DNA of 64,000 nucleotides from Siphlonurus alternatus. Taxonomy: Eukaryota; Arthropoda; Insecta; Ephemeroptera; Siphlonuridae. The stretch covers positions 27,742,539 to 27,806,538 of the forward strand of contig OX463779.1 in assembly GCA_949825025.1 (NCBI GenBank). The letters are read 5' to 3'. Position 1 is the stretch's first letter. Each line of letters opens with the position of its first letter. The position numbers and the translations under genes were made by a program. This document shows positions 1 to 13,335 of the stretch, piece by piece. The notes below the pieces were generated by a model. It was not told the origin of the DNA. It saw nothing but the letters and a program-made list of their open reading frames with translations, and ran no database searches.

Positions 1-161
<161 letters not shown>

Positions 162-2021
162 TTAAGAACACATCTATTGTTTTACAATCCAGCAATTTAT
201 GAGGGAGAAAAATCTGAATTTTATTATTTTTATAAATGGATAAACTTTTGACAGTGAACTACTGCAAGCTTTGTAACTGAATAATTTCAAGCTGGATAAC
301 GAACAGTTGCTATACCTCTTAAAAATAATTACTGCATGATCTCTTTGATTAATGACCAAAATTGAATTTGCCGCTGTCATTTAAAAGAAAAATATTTATA
401 ATGGCTGCATTTATAAAAAAAAAATAATAATAATAATAATGAAAGTGTCAGAGGAGGAAATAATTCAATAATTTTATTTGAAGCGATATAAAATACACAG
501 ATATACAAGTTTATTTTGACACGAACAAATCACAATAAAATCCATGCAACTGTAAAGAGTGATTGGGGATGGAAAGTAAATTAATGTTTGTAAGGGACAA
601 ATAATATTCCTGCGTCGCTCGCTCGTGTGCACGACCGCTTTACGCGGATTATACTGCCCACACCATACGCTCATGCAGCTCTAGCAGACCGACCGTGAAA
701 CAGCTAGGCAATAAACACAGCACAGCTTAATTACGCCCAATTAAAAAAAAATCCAATTAATTTCAATAAAATTCTGCTGTAATTACATGTAATTTTACCA
801 AAATATATAGTATCAATTTAATTTTATGTATATCAAACCATAGATAATTACAATACATATATAGTATTATTTGATATGCATGATAAAATGGTTAGACCGC
901 ATTATCAGGGTTACTATATTTATAGAGTTTATTATATAATATTAAGCATCATTACAATTCCAATTAAATACCGCGGTGGCACATGTAAGTGGCTAGAGCA
1001 CTGCATGCAAACGCTGGGGTCCATCAGAGCCTGACTAATGAAACGAACACTGCAAACTCTCGTCCGGTGATGTGATTACCCGGCCGACTTTCCGCTCCCC
1101 ACTGCATGCACTTTCATGACGGACACTCAAACTAGGAATAAACTTTACCAGAGGAGGGTAAACTAAATAATATTTTAATCCACTAAACAATTATTCTCAT
1201 TCATACCAACAATGTGTATTTTTTATGTGTGCTTTTTTGTCTATACAGAATTAGTTAAGATTAATTTAGGATTTTAATTAGTCAATGGAAAATGGAGAAG
1301 TAAAAAAATATACACAAATATACATAAAAAAATGTGCAAGTAAATTTTTGTTATCACGAATATTTTATATTTTCAATAAGACAGACCAGAAAGCAATAAT
1401 ACTCTTCGTTTCAGTTAAAGATCGGTCGATGGATGCAACAATTTAATTTAATAAATATAAGATCTCTGATGCAACAATGCTGTGCATATTCATCTATTTT
1501 CTCTCTCAGATACTCGTGGATTTTACAACGTAATTAATTGCTATAGGAATACTTCGAGTGTTGAGGACTCTATACTCGTGTTTTCCTTGTTATGGCATGA
1601 CGGCGTCGTTTGCGTGCATTCTGCTCCGCTACTGATACGATATTGACAGGTATATTTATTGCATAATATTATATGCATTGTGAAGCAGGTAGTGCTGCTT
1701 AGATTACCTGAAACAATTTCAAGTACTCTAGTGCTGCTGGTCGTGGTTACGCCATGATGCAAAGGAAATTCTATATTTTGAAAATACTATTCACCATTCC
1801 ACCGCATAATTTGTGCGATATAAAACTTGTAACAAGTTATCGATTTTCTTTAATAATCAGATGTATTTTCAATTAAATACACAGCTGATAACTAAAAAAG
1901 AAGAGCGTGATATTATTTAAACATACACTTCATTCATTCAGCGTAACTTGAATTTTTCTATATGTAATTAAACTTGTAGTTCAAGAGGAGAACAAACAAT
2001 AGAAGATCTACTTATAACAAT

Positions 2022-2347
2022 ATGGACAACTTACATGACATTTTTTATTACAGAAATGGATAGAGGGTGCAAAGTTATTTAAGTTATGCTACTGTGAATT
2101 TTTTCAGATTTTTTAGAGACAGGGAACTATTTTTAAAAAATTATTGAAAGTCGATTTTATGACGTCACGAGGAGTCTGTCCTTAAGAAAAGGATAGGCGC
2201 TAAACGCCCGTGACGCCATAAAACTGACTTTCAATAATTTTTTAAAAATAGTTACCGCTCTCCAAAAAATTTGAAAAATTCAGAGTTGTGTAATTTGGTA
2301 CCCTCTATCCATTTCTGCAATAAAAAAATGTCATGCAAATTATCCAT
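2022..2347. mobile_element. Fold-back MITE, copy 1 of a two-copy family
   Basis: The two halves are inverted copies of each other over roughly 140 bp. The outer ends read ATGGACAACTTACATGACA on the left and, reverse-complemented on the right, ATGGATAATTTGCATGACA. The inner arms share the words GGGAACTATTTTTAAAAAAT and CAGATTTTTTAGAG with a second copy at 29285-29690. The turn of the hairpin holds a palindromic TGACGTCA. There is no coding capacity. A clear target-site duplication could not be defined, so the ends are uncertain by a few bases and the superfamily is not assigned. Confidence 0.8.
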
Positions 2348-3947
2348 TGTTAAGAAGTGTTAAATCGCAAAATGAACATAAAATTAGAAAATTATTTGTA
2401 TAAATGAAGTACTTAATGTCATAAACTACGCTAAAGAGAGAATACTCGAGTACATTAAAAAGTAGATGATAAAACTGAGAGTATATAAAATTAAATGTGG
2501 TAAGTTCTCTCTTTGCAAATACTCTTGATATCGTCGCCTGTCGATAACATTGTTTCTTTAATTACATTCCCATTGCTTTTAATATTATAGATGACAGCAC
2601 ATAACATCATCATATTTCTACCTCATTCGAACATAATATCATTTTAAGTGCGGTCGTCGTTTTGTGAGTGGTTTTGTTGCTCTCTCTGTTGGCCTCGTGG
2701 CGATGGCGCGTTTTGCTCGCTCTATCGAACCCCTGAGTCTCTTCATGCTCCGCTTGTGATCGTGTACTCCCCACCCCTACACGTGCACGGCGTCACCCTG
2801 GCAGCAGTATGGGGGTGGAACACGAGGGCTGAATCACAGCGATAAAACCGCAGACACGATCCTACCCAACATATTATCACCTTTCTGCATACCCGTAACA
2901 ATTTATGCAATAAATATTTTTAACAGGCAAAAATTTATTTCAAACCAAAATTACACTGTATTGATGTAGCTTTTTTATATCTCTATACCATCATTTATAG
3001 GATGCCGTAGGATTTATTTATGAAATATATATGATTTTGTAATATTGTTATCGAGAAATTGCTATTTTTATTTTGAAGAAACTTGACTGCTTTTGTTTGG
3101 TTTCGTTCTTCCCCCGAGATGACAAGTGCCATGTATCAACGCTATAAAAGTTCGAGGGAGCGAGAAGCGAGGGAGCCACACTGATGCACTTGTTCTTCTG
3201 CTGTATTGACAATGCTTTGAAAATATTCCCTTAAAATCACAAAGACAGCCAAGTTGATAAATTCTCCAATGTCTCTCACTCTGCTGAGTTTCTATATACT
3301 GCACGCCAGTTTAATTGAAACAATATGAGATTGATGCATGCTCTCAATCAAATAACCCGTGTGACATCTACTGTAGGTTAAAAACCGACGAGTGTTAAAT
3401 CGTACAGGCTGAATTTCAAAAATTAAATAGAAACTGTATTTATTTTCTCTTGTTATACTTTCTGTAAGAGCACCTAAAAAAGTGAAATTTCATCTGGTAT
3501 ATATTACGTACCAAATAATTTATTATCGTATAATGTTGTACTTGACTATTTCTTAATTCTTCTTTCACGAGCAATACAATTTAAAATAAAATTAAATACT
3601 TGTTTTATAATCTATATTATAATATTATATATTATACATACAATTAATTAGCATTATTTTATTTTTAATTTTATTGATCTTGTCTTTTGTTTATTGAAAT
3701 AAAAAAATATTAAATAAAAAAGTTCTTTTATGAAGTTAAGATAACAAAAAAGTTAATAAAATGTTGCTTGTTAAAGAAAAAACAAAACTTGTTACAAACT
3801 GTTGTATCATGATACAGAGAGAGAGAGATAGAATATATATTTTTTTAACCGAGAAAAAAAATGTAAAGACAATAGCTTGAGGTGCGTAAACATTTCGGAG
3901 TAATGAAAAAGGTGGTACGGTCGTTTTCTACTTGCAGCCAATCACCG

Positions 3948-3962
3948 GTAACCAGGGGCAAC
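3948..3962 (+). promoter_or_regulatory. X-box-like (RFX) motif
   Basis: GTAACC and GGCAAC are separated by three bases, which fits the RFX X-box pattern GTNRCC-(0 to 3)-RGYAAC. RFX factors drive ciliary and sensory-neuron genes. The site is deep in a Trim9 intron, so this may be chance. It is reported only as a motif match. Confidence 0.25.
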
Positions 3963-4374
3963 CTGCAGCAGGGATGAGTCTGTTGTTAATGAGAGTTGGG
4001 GGGCAATCACCAAGCCAAGCCAATATCCTGCTGCTCTGGTCTTCTCCTGCAACATGCCGGCCACCGTATGTTTGCTGCGTTGAAGGATCTATATTGGAAG
4101 TAGCAATGTTTACATCTCAACTCGATGATTTTATTGTTGTTGTGATCGCCTCGTTCGTTCATACAAAGTGGAGAGACGTGGGGTGAGTTTGTTGTTTGTT
4201 TGAACTGCATAGTAGCGAAACCCTTTACGAGCGGCGACAATCACAACATGTACTTTATATTGGATTTTGTGTGTACTCGTCTACCTTTGTTCAAATAAAG
4301 ATTTAAGCACTCTAAAGGTTTCTCTGCTTTAGGAATTGTGTTTGTAAACTGTATTTATAAAAAAAACTAATCAT

Positions 4375-4428
4375 AAGGGGCATTCACAGAGCCTTAAGGC
4401 CACATTTAAGGCTTTGTGAATGCCCCTT
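4375..4428. repeat. Short near-perfect inverted repeat (23-bp arms)
   Basis: Arms beginning AAGGGGCATTCACA and ending TGTGAATGCCCCTT pair over 23 bp with one mismatch around an 8-base loop. Weaker pairing continues outwards through an AAAAACTA word on both sides. It could be a tiny MITE end-to-end fusion or a stem-loop RNA element. No coding content is seen. Confidence 0.75.
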
Positions 4429-5272
4429 CATAGTTTTTAATTTACTAAATAAAAGTATTTACCACCAGCTGTGCTTAAAAAAATATTACAAAAAAATAAT
4501 TGTTAAAGGAATATAATACGTTATTTATATAAATAATTGCTTTTAAAGTTTAAAGAATGCTATAGTACGACATTATTCCATCACTAAACTAAACACATGC
4601 CATTCGGTAACTCAAATTATATACAATACACTGACGGTATTGACCATTTTTCCCTGATACGTCAATTTATTGAATTTTGTTTCCTGTTGTTTATATTTCA
4701 ATCTCAATTTGGCAACCCTTGGCTATATAAATATGGTTCAACGAGATCTCAAATAAACCATATTTTAAGTTCGACAAAATGTAACATCAGGTAAAGCGGT
4801 AACGCACCGTTCTCTACATGCTACAGAAAATGACGTCAGTTACTATACAATACATGAAACGTACATTCTTTTTAATCTGTCCGAAACTAAAGTTCATGGA
4901 CATTTATCGAACAAATGTTTGAAAGTTATTAATTTTTTTATGAATATTTTATGTTAACATAGAGTTACAACAGAGTTCGCCATATAAAGAGTTTACTAAT
5001 ATTTATTTGATACATCACAATAAGCCACTTCTTTTCAATTTCATATTTCTAGCTGCTTTTGCTCTTTTTTTTTAAAAAAAAAAAAAAAAAAACATGCGTA
5101 CCATTCCCCTGAGTCGAGACATTGCGCAATGAAACAATGAAAATAAAAGTGTAAAGTAAATAATTTATATACAGTTCATGTTATTCGTGAAATAAAAGCA
5201 CCGCATAGACATGCAAGTATATTTAATATATGTGCATTTATATTGTATACCTGATAAATTTTGAATATTTAT

Positions 5273-6264
5273 CAGAGTCTTCTGCGCGCAATGTTTCTAA
5301 CAAAACATTGTTCAATGTCTGTCGCGTGGCCCGATTATTGCGTGACGCTTTAGTTCCATTTTGCGCCCGCCAGAGTGACCAGAGGCGCCACTAGCGAGCG
5401 GTTTTTGTTGACTATGCGCCATTGTTTAACATAGGAAATTCGTGAGTTGACGCCAAAATGTAACAATAACTTCCAAAATATCACACCAAAAGTATAAAAA
5501 AAATCATTATTTCGTACTACATTGATCCAGGTAATGTAAAAAATTAATTATTAGTAAATATAACGGTACTTTATCTTATTTTTAGCACATAGAAAAGACG
5601 ACGCAGACTGAGGTTGGCGTTTCATTGCCTTTAATGTGATTCTATGCAATCATAGATGTTAGATGGGACTCCAGTCACTCCAGCATTAAAGTCTAAAAGC
5701 ATAGAAATTTGTAAATTATCGAATTACTGCTATATCTTCAGGATATAAGAAATTCAAAGGTACAATTTTAAAACCCTATTATATTGCTTTTAATTTTTAA
5801 ATAAATCAACAAATGGACACTGGTGCGGCTGGTAAGGGTAGCCAAGTCCTGCCAGAACTGCTAGCTAAAAGATTTTAGAGCTTACAAGCCCTTGGGAACA
5901 CAGAAATGATATACATTACTTACACCATGGTTATCGCTCCACATTTCTTCTACCGTTTCAATGATAAAAAACCGTTAAAAATTCTTAATTTTTTCTATAA
6001 AATTGCCGCGCATGTTTTTTTCCATTTCACTTGATTTTTGAAAACATGTCCTCAATTTTCTAATTATTTTGATTAGTTTTTCATGTTATTCATAATGCTT
6101 CCCTTGATAATTACCGCTCGCTGGTGGCGCCACCACCGGCAAAAAATTGTAAACAGCGGAGTTTGTTTACTTTTTTCCTTTCTCGCGTTCAACAATCGAA
6201 AATTACACCACGCGACAGACATTGAACAATGTTTTGTTAGAAACATTGCGCGCAGAAGACTCTG
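5273..6264. mobile_element. Non-autonomous hAT-like DNA transposon, 992 bp
   Basis: The terminal inverted repeats start CAGAGTCTTCTGCGCGCAAT and are identical for 57 bp (5273-5329 and 6208-6264). A further matching block, GGCGCCAC followed by AGCGAGCGGT, occurs about 65-90 bp further in on both sides. The element is flanked by a perfect 8-bp direct repeat ATATTTAT (5265-5272 and 6265-6272). An 8-bp duplication with ends beginning CAG is the hAT signature. The interior has no frame resembling a transposase, so it is non-autonomous. Identical ends suggest recent insertion. Confidence 0.9.
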
Positions 6265-6800
6265 ATATTTATGGAGCACAAACAAATGAACTGTAAAATG
6301 CTGAAAATACCATAACAGCTACATCAGATACTAAAAACACTAAAACTATATATAGCGTGGTCTTTTTTTTTTTTTTATTAAAAAGTAAAGGCGTGTTTAT
6401 ATTGATCGATTATATATAAAATAATAAATGAAGAACACGGAAAGATTTTAGCTTTATTTAATTTTACTATGGTTCGATATTCATGAAAAATCTTTAGAAA
6501 TATGCTTGTCAAAAATAACCAATTAGGCCCTTTTGCATGTGAAGTCAGATGCTGTAAATTATGAAAGTCACGCGTATCCATACAATATCAAATTAATGGT
6601 TCATAGCTTCAATGAAAGTGTGAACTATACATGCATACTATTTTGCATGTTGATGAAATTATGTCTTCAGAAATATTAACAAAATCAAATTCAAAATCAT
6701 CGCGTTAGATATTCAATTGTTCAGTCTCATATTAAATTTTATGGGTTATTATTGACAATTTGAAGACACGACGTAAAATTGACGATGATGATGTACTCAC

Positions 6801-6940
6801 CCTGAAGTCTCCGCCGCAGCCGTCGTCCAGCTCCAGGACGTAGCCCTCGACGTACGAGGTGGGCGGGGGCTGCCACGCCACCGTCACGCTGTTGTTCTCC
6901 GCGCTGCACTCCTCGGGGATGATGGTCGGACCAGCCGGCG
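6801..6940 (-). CDS. Trim9: Trim9 exon: linker and first half of the fibronectin III domain
   Basis: This 140-nt exon (phase 1 to 0) follows an acceptor reading TTTTCAG and ends at GTGAGT. Its first two bases complete a proline codon. It encodes PAGPTIIPEECSAENNSVTV, then AWQPPPTSYVEGYVLELDDG and CGGDFR. These are the A to C strands of the TRIM9 fibronectin type III domain. The tryptophan of AWQPPP and the YVLELDDG strand are the conserved landmarks. The domain continues without gap or overlap in the next exon, which starts EVYCGKET. A cysteine sits where I recall Ser or Asn in the DDGSGG turn of other TRIM9 proteins; this may be a lineage-specific change. Confidence 0.94.
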
Positions 6941-8670
6941 CTGAAAACAAAGAAACACGTTAGTCGGGTCGTACTGACACGGTGGAGTGTCGGCGACAAA
7001 AAATTGCCGCATAAATTAAAAACCAACTCAGATTTTTATTCAGATTTTTTCCATTTTTTTCTCTTTAAATTATTGAACGTTAATGTGACTACGCTCCTTT
7101 CCGACATCACTCTTTAATTATTTAATTAACTAAAAAGGACAAGGATTTGACGTCTGAAAGGCGCGAGGTCATAAAAAAATGTACTTTCAAAATATTTAAA
7201 ATTGGGAAGAATTTGAAAGAAAAAAAAACTGAGTAGCATAACGTGTATACTTCTTAAAGTTAAAAATTGGAACACACGCGTTAGAATCTAAGGTAGGATT
7301 TCCAATTTTTAACTTTATTATAAGAACTGCACACTCTATTCATTTATGCATTGTTTACTTTGTTAATTCGATACTCCGTTCCCATCAGGTGCTACTGCTA
7401 AAAGTGATGTTTGCTACAGGGTTAGTAATTTACCTGCGGGCTGTCGCTCCTCACCTTCTTTAGCAGCTTGTAAGACAGAAAACACAGAGAGGTCAAGCGA
7501 GAAAAATGTTCAACTTAAAACCAGTTACATTCAAATACAGTATTGCTGCGTGCGATGTAGCTAGTTTTGGATCTTATTAGAAAATAAGTAGTTTTAAAGT
7601 ATAAAAGCATTTGAATGAAGTGATTTCTAAAATGTATTATTTAACAAATAAGAAGAAACAGGGGTATGAATTTTGAAATTAATTGTATATAGTAATAATT
7701 ACAACGAATAAATCATGTCCATATCTTTATAATACAATCGTGACAGATTTTTTTTGTTTTGTTTTGTTTTTTAATTATATAATTTAAATTTTGCTCACTA
7801 ATTTGTTACAGTTCTAAATATTGAACTAACACTTGTGAATTTCCTTTAAAATTGGTTGGAGTTGAAGTGAAATGATTCAGAAAATTTTCTCTGTATTTTA
7901 ATTGAAATGAAAATCAAATTAAAATCTGCGGGCAGCAAGTCTGTTGTCATTAATTACGTGGAAACATGACAGTCGCATGAACGTCTTGAGAGAGAAATTA
8001 ACGCACATAATTCGTGTGCTGCTGTTGAGAGATAATTGAGTTGTGCTCACTGCGAACTTCGCTAAACTGGATTATCACTCAACTTGCTGGACCTGCTAGA
8101 GAACGTGCAGCGCTGGTGATCGGGCCAATTGTGTGTAGCGAACGTGGCTCGCTGGCAGCATGGGCTTATACATGCGTTATTTACCTCCATCAACACTGAA
8201 TACCACATGAATATATTATACATAACCCTATATATATATAGTGGAGTTTCGATCCAAGTAAATATCTGACATTATGTACTGAAAATTTAAACTTGAATAA
8301 CAATAATTTAATTTTTTTTTAACTATACACAATTTGTAATAATATAATTTAACATCGCAAGATAAAATTTATCAAATTGAAATGAACTGTGTATACAGTA
8401 TAATATATATAAAAAATTATAATAAGTATACTTTAATAAAAATTGGATTTTATGATCTCATTAAAATCAAGATAACCTACCACAGCAGTCTAATTTGAAA
8501 TTTTTGATATGAATCTAACACGAATAACTAAAATATATAGTTATATGTATTATAATAGCACGTAGGTATAAAATTAAATTAGCCACCAGATTTCCATAAT
8601 ATTACGAGTACAACTTTACATTCCTCGAGTGCGCACGGTAGCAGGCTGCACGTGAGAGAGGGAGACTCAC
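6941..8670 (-). other. Trim9 intron (1.7 kb)
   Basis: This is AT-rich intronic sequence between the COS-box exon and the first fibronectin III exon. It contains a small inverted repeat at about 7250-7330, with AGTTAAAAATTGGAA paired to TTCCAATTTTTAACT, and a slightly GC-richer patch at 8030-8170 with no coding signal. Nothing else is seen. Confidence 0.85.
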
Positions 8671-8827
8671 GTTTCATCTGGATGAAGTTAAGCTGCTCGA
8701 GGGCTCGCAGCACGGCCTTATCGTCTAACGTGAGGTCGAACTCCGGCGAGACACGAGGCGCACTGCTCACGTCTTTGTGCCACGTCAGGTCGGCGTTGGC
8801 GACACGTGTGATCAGCATCGAGCCAAC
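8671..8827 (-). CDS. Trim9: Trim9 exon: COS box
   Basis: This 157-nt exon (phase 0 to 1) follows an acceptor reading TTTCAG and ends at the donor GTGAGT. It encodes VGSMLITRVANADLTWHKD, then a short variable stretch, then SPEFDLTLDDKAVLRALEQL and NFIQMK. This is the COS box of class I TRIM proteins, known in the family to bind microtubules. The motif SPEFDLTLDD is the family hallmark visible here. The exon ends on the first base of a split proline codon (C plus CG from the next exon). Because it changes phase from 0 to 1, skipping it alone would break the frame; skipping it together with the next exon would not. Confidence 0.93.
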
Positions 8828-11800
8828 CTGAAACACCAGCAGTAACTTCTAAACACTCTTTGTCAAACTTTTCTTAACAAAAAAAGTACAAAAGAACATC
8901 ACTAACAATTGATACTTCAAAGGTAATATTAAGATAACTTTTATCTCTGTTGCATATAAAAAAATATATATATTTGCAAGAAAACTGCAACTCAATGCGT
9001 TTGTAAATATAACTTGTTGATTTACATACAAAAAATTTCTTCCATTCATGCAGAGTGACAACAACATCAAGTTGAGTAGATTGTCACAATATGTAAATAA
9101 TATAATATAATGGTTGTTGAAGTAAGGAGCATGTTGTTTTGAACACAACTGGCACAAGTCATGCAGTATATATTATTCTTTTATATACACAATTATAAAA
9201 CACTAAGTTCTAGTACATTTTATCTGAACGAAAGGTTGTTAGTTAAATAATACTGTGACAATAAATAATTATAATAATTATATTTATCTTCTCTGTGAAG
9301 GTTCTAGAAAACACACCTGTTTTGAAAACAGTTAAATGAGTAATGTAAGTGCTGTGGAATGTATGCAGTGCAAATTTAGTTTATCTTATTAAATTTGTAA
9401 ACGAAATATTTAAAAAATTAAAAGATAAACAGATATTCAGTCTGTATTAAAATCTTTGATTATATTTATAATATGGTAACTTATGAGATCAAGTTAAGGA
9501 CATTTAATCTTTACTTTGATATTGAGTGCAGTTCTTTGTCTCTAAAGAGCTACATCAAAGTGACAGGCCCCGGGGCATTATATTATTGATATAATATACT
9601 GAGCTATAATGCCGTCAACCCCTGGTGCGTGTCATATCAACAGTCACAGATATTACTAAGCTATACATGTCACAAATTAACGCATCAAATGCAGCAGGCT
9701 TCTATAGAGTTAATCAATACGTCACAAGTTGACCGCAGCAAAAACGATGTCGCTGTCAACGCAAGGGTCACTCTAATTGAGTTTCATGAAAAAATATAAT
9801 GACAAAAAATAGCAAAGTAATTAATCACGTCATATCTAACATATCATGCAGTTGGAGATTTTAACCTTTTTTATCAAATAAATAAGATTTAATATATTGT
9901 CATGAAATATTTATTATAAGAATGAATAATAATTGGAAAATTTAATATAATATAGAACAGCTATTACACGATACAATTTTTTTGTATTTGTATGTATTTG
10001 ACGTGCTTATATTGTTGTACAATCGAAAAGCAATAAAGAATTATGAATGAATTTTGCTTATTGCATACGATTTTTTCTTTTCAACTTCACTTGTTTGTAT
10101 GGAGATAAAAGAGAAAAAAATTATCATGTAATACCGACTTATCATAATATTATTGTTAAGTTTGCACGAAACTCCAATATCCAATAAAATGTATTTTAAA
10201 CAATATTTTCAATCTCTCATAATAATAATTCAATTAAACAAGAGTTCTAATTACAACAACTTAATTAGCATTTGAATATATATAATTAATATTTTCAATG
10301 CTTATTTAAATGTTAATTTTGTTTATATATATTGTAACTTTAGAGAAAATTCTCATTTATATTACCAATTACATTGCAATCAACATGGAAGCGAGCTTGC
10401 TGTAAATAGGATGTCTCATTCAACCGAGTTAAAAACTCTCTTATTTATTAAGAAGAGTCATGCAAATGAGCGCGTGTTTATTGAACGTGGTTGGATCTTC
10501 TTTCAGACTAAAAAGGGAGGGCAAAAAGTCAGATATTTCTCCAACCCGCGGACAAGTAGACAATTTACATGAAGAAAAACTTTGAAAGTGACCTCATAAT
10601 TGTACAAAACTTGCGGCAGTGTAAGGTCTATTGATTTATTTTTAGTCCCTCTCTTTTATGGCATATACAGAGTTTTTCTATGTAGCAACTTCAAAACATA
10701 TTCCATCCACACAAAAAAAAAGTCAGTCATTAATGGCTGGCTAGACCAACGAAGCTTCACAAGTTGCATCAAAACGGCCAAACTTCTGTTTTTATGCTGG
10801 CTAAACTTTTTTCTATAGTAATGTTTGTCTGGATAAAAAGTAGGTGTTTTGCTCCACAAAGTTTTGAAGTGTCGATCGAGATTGGCCGAAGCCTATGCAT
10901 GCCCGCTCTTTATCTGCACAACACGGCTCGCTTCTCTCTCTCTCTCTCGGTAAATATAAGCCCAGTTTTAAATACTGAATTTTTGCCATCCATTTGATAA
11001 AACACACCAGATCATTTCTAAAACCATTATTCTTGTATTAAAAGCTGTTTTGGAGGAAAATTTATTGTCTATATCTACAGTACGTACAATGAAGAACAAA
11101 AAAAGGGGAAATGAATATGAAAATAAAGTTTACGAGAATACTTTATTTTTTTTATACAATTATTATTATTCCTTAAAAATATCTTCAATATTGCATTATG
11201 TATAATTATATAGGTTTGTTTTTATTCAGGGTGCAAATTAAAACTTTGAGTAAAAAATTATAAATATTTTAATTTTTAATGAATATATTATAAATGCATG
11301 GTAAATGTTATTATATAATTATTATTAAATTATTCAAAAACAAATAAAAATTCATTTGGTATTTTTATATTTTATATAAGTATAAATTTGGTAAACATAT
11401 TAATGTATTGAATGTATTGCCATTGATGAATTAGTGGCAATGTTTAAACTTAATTATAATTATGCTCTGCATGCAGTTAGTGGTCGAGTGTATAATAGAT
11501 TGTTGCTTGCAAGTAAATATTTTGTACTCACAAATGGTCGGACGCTCTCAAATCTCTGTGTAGAATTGCGACTTCCTGAGAGTTAGCGAGAAAGTCGTAA
11601 AATATTCCGTTGTCTTGTGAACTCGCCGAGACACTTTTTATTTACATGCAGAGTAACATTTTCAAGACTAGAGCGGCGTCTCACGTTTAAATTTGCTGGC
11701 ATATAAACAACTAGACTCCTCAGTAGTAGACACTTCACCAGTGTTAAAACCGAACAACGAAAGGTTAACCCAAGCAGTTAAATGTATTGTAAACATGAAC

Positions 11801-13234
11801 TTAACTTTTTTTTTTCCTGTCGTATAAACTAAAAAAAAAAAAAATCTTTTACTCTTCTTATTTTACATTTTCTTAAAAATATACTTATATACGATGTAAA
11901 AAAACGAAGAAAATAAGGAAATCTTAGGGGAATTTTTGTCATTCTTTCACTCCTTGACGGTTTTTGACTTCTTGTATATGTATATAAAAATACATACAAA
12001 AAGGGAGAAAAATTCTTAAAAAGCAAAGCGAACACCATCATAATACTGATGTGGATTTTCTTTAAAAAAAACTGAGTGGAATAAGACGAAAAAAAGTATG
12101 TAATATAAGTGCATTGCTTACGCTTTTTCTACCCTTCCCGAGTGAGGCGAGCGCTTGCTCGTTAGCTCGTTCCACTTGTGTTGTCTGCTTGCTTGCACCC
12201 TTTGCCTGGTAACGTGGTTTGGTGCGCACCTTTGTGCAAGAATCCTCCCCCACCCTCCTCCCCAAGTGTATGCAGCCCTCACTTCTACTTCGCACAGCCT
12301 GTCTAAACTTTCCTACACAGATTTTATTTATAAAAAAAAACTTTTAGCATTTTCTTGTTTTTGCTATGGAGAATATACCTTACGGCAACATGAATATATA
12401 CATATTTTTATTTTTACCTCAGGGGAAAAACATGATGGAATTTTCGTCGAAACAAAAGACGAACATATAGGTATTTTCATATCAAGCTAATTTATTTTTT
12501 TTAAACTTCACAATGCTATTTTTTTAAAAATTATTGTTCATTTAAGTATTGACATAAGACAATTGTGAATGATCTAGCATGCAGTTTATTTCGATAAAAA
12601 AAAACAAACTTTGTGTCATATAATTAAATTATAAAAACCTGAGAGGGATTGAGAGGAATTAAGTTACGAACAAACTTTTAAATGTTTTCTTCTTATTTTC
12701 CTATTAATCAAGTATAATTTATTGCAAGCGTATTATCAAATAATAGTAACAAATTACATTATATATAAAAAATTTAAACCACTTCCATTTATGCCAGATT
12801 AAAGAATTTAATTGGTACTTTTTTTTTTGCAATATTTTACGTTGGAAAAACTTTTTATCATAGTAATTTCTAAACAAGTTTATAATGTTGCATTATATAA
12901 TGCTGTATAATAATGCATGTAATAAATCATAAACTTTTCTACACAATGTAATTTTCTTTTTAATTGTAAATAAAAAACAATATTATATTTAACACTCACT
13001 TTTTTTTAACTGTTTATTTATATTATAAAATTAAAAACAATATTTATTTTAAAACATATTTCATATTTAAATAAACATATATTTAAAATTAGTTCAACTT
13101 TATTCAATATGCGGTATTTACATTTTATTTTCATTCTATTAAATTTCAAAAGGTTTATGCAACGTTAAGCAATAATTCATTCGATCATCAATAATAAAAT
13201 ATTCAGCGATTCTATTTTGTTGTATATAAGGTAT

Positions 13235-13335
<101 letters not shown>

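Noticed and set aside
960..1050. tRNA-like A-box word GTGGCTAGAGCACTG
   Set aside because: No matching B box or cloverleaf was found.
6073..6285. Overlapping frames on both strands near the right end of the hAT-like element
   Set aside because: They translate the terminal inverted repeat and its flank, with no resemblance to a transposase.
12155..12490. 111-codon plus-strand frame with a hydrophobic, signal-peptide-like start
   Set aside because: The apparent start is TTG and the second half is AT-rich low complexity. It lies in a Trim9 intron without splice or coding signals.
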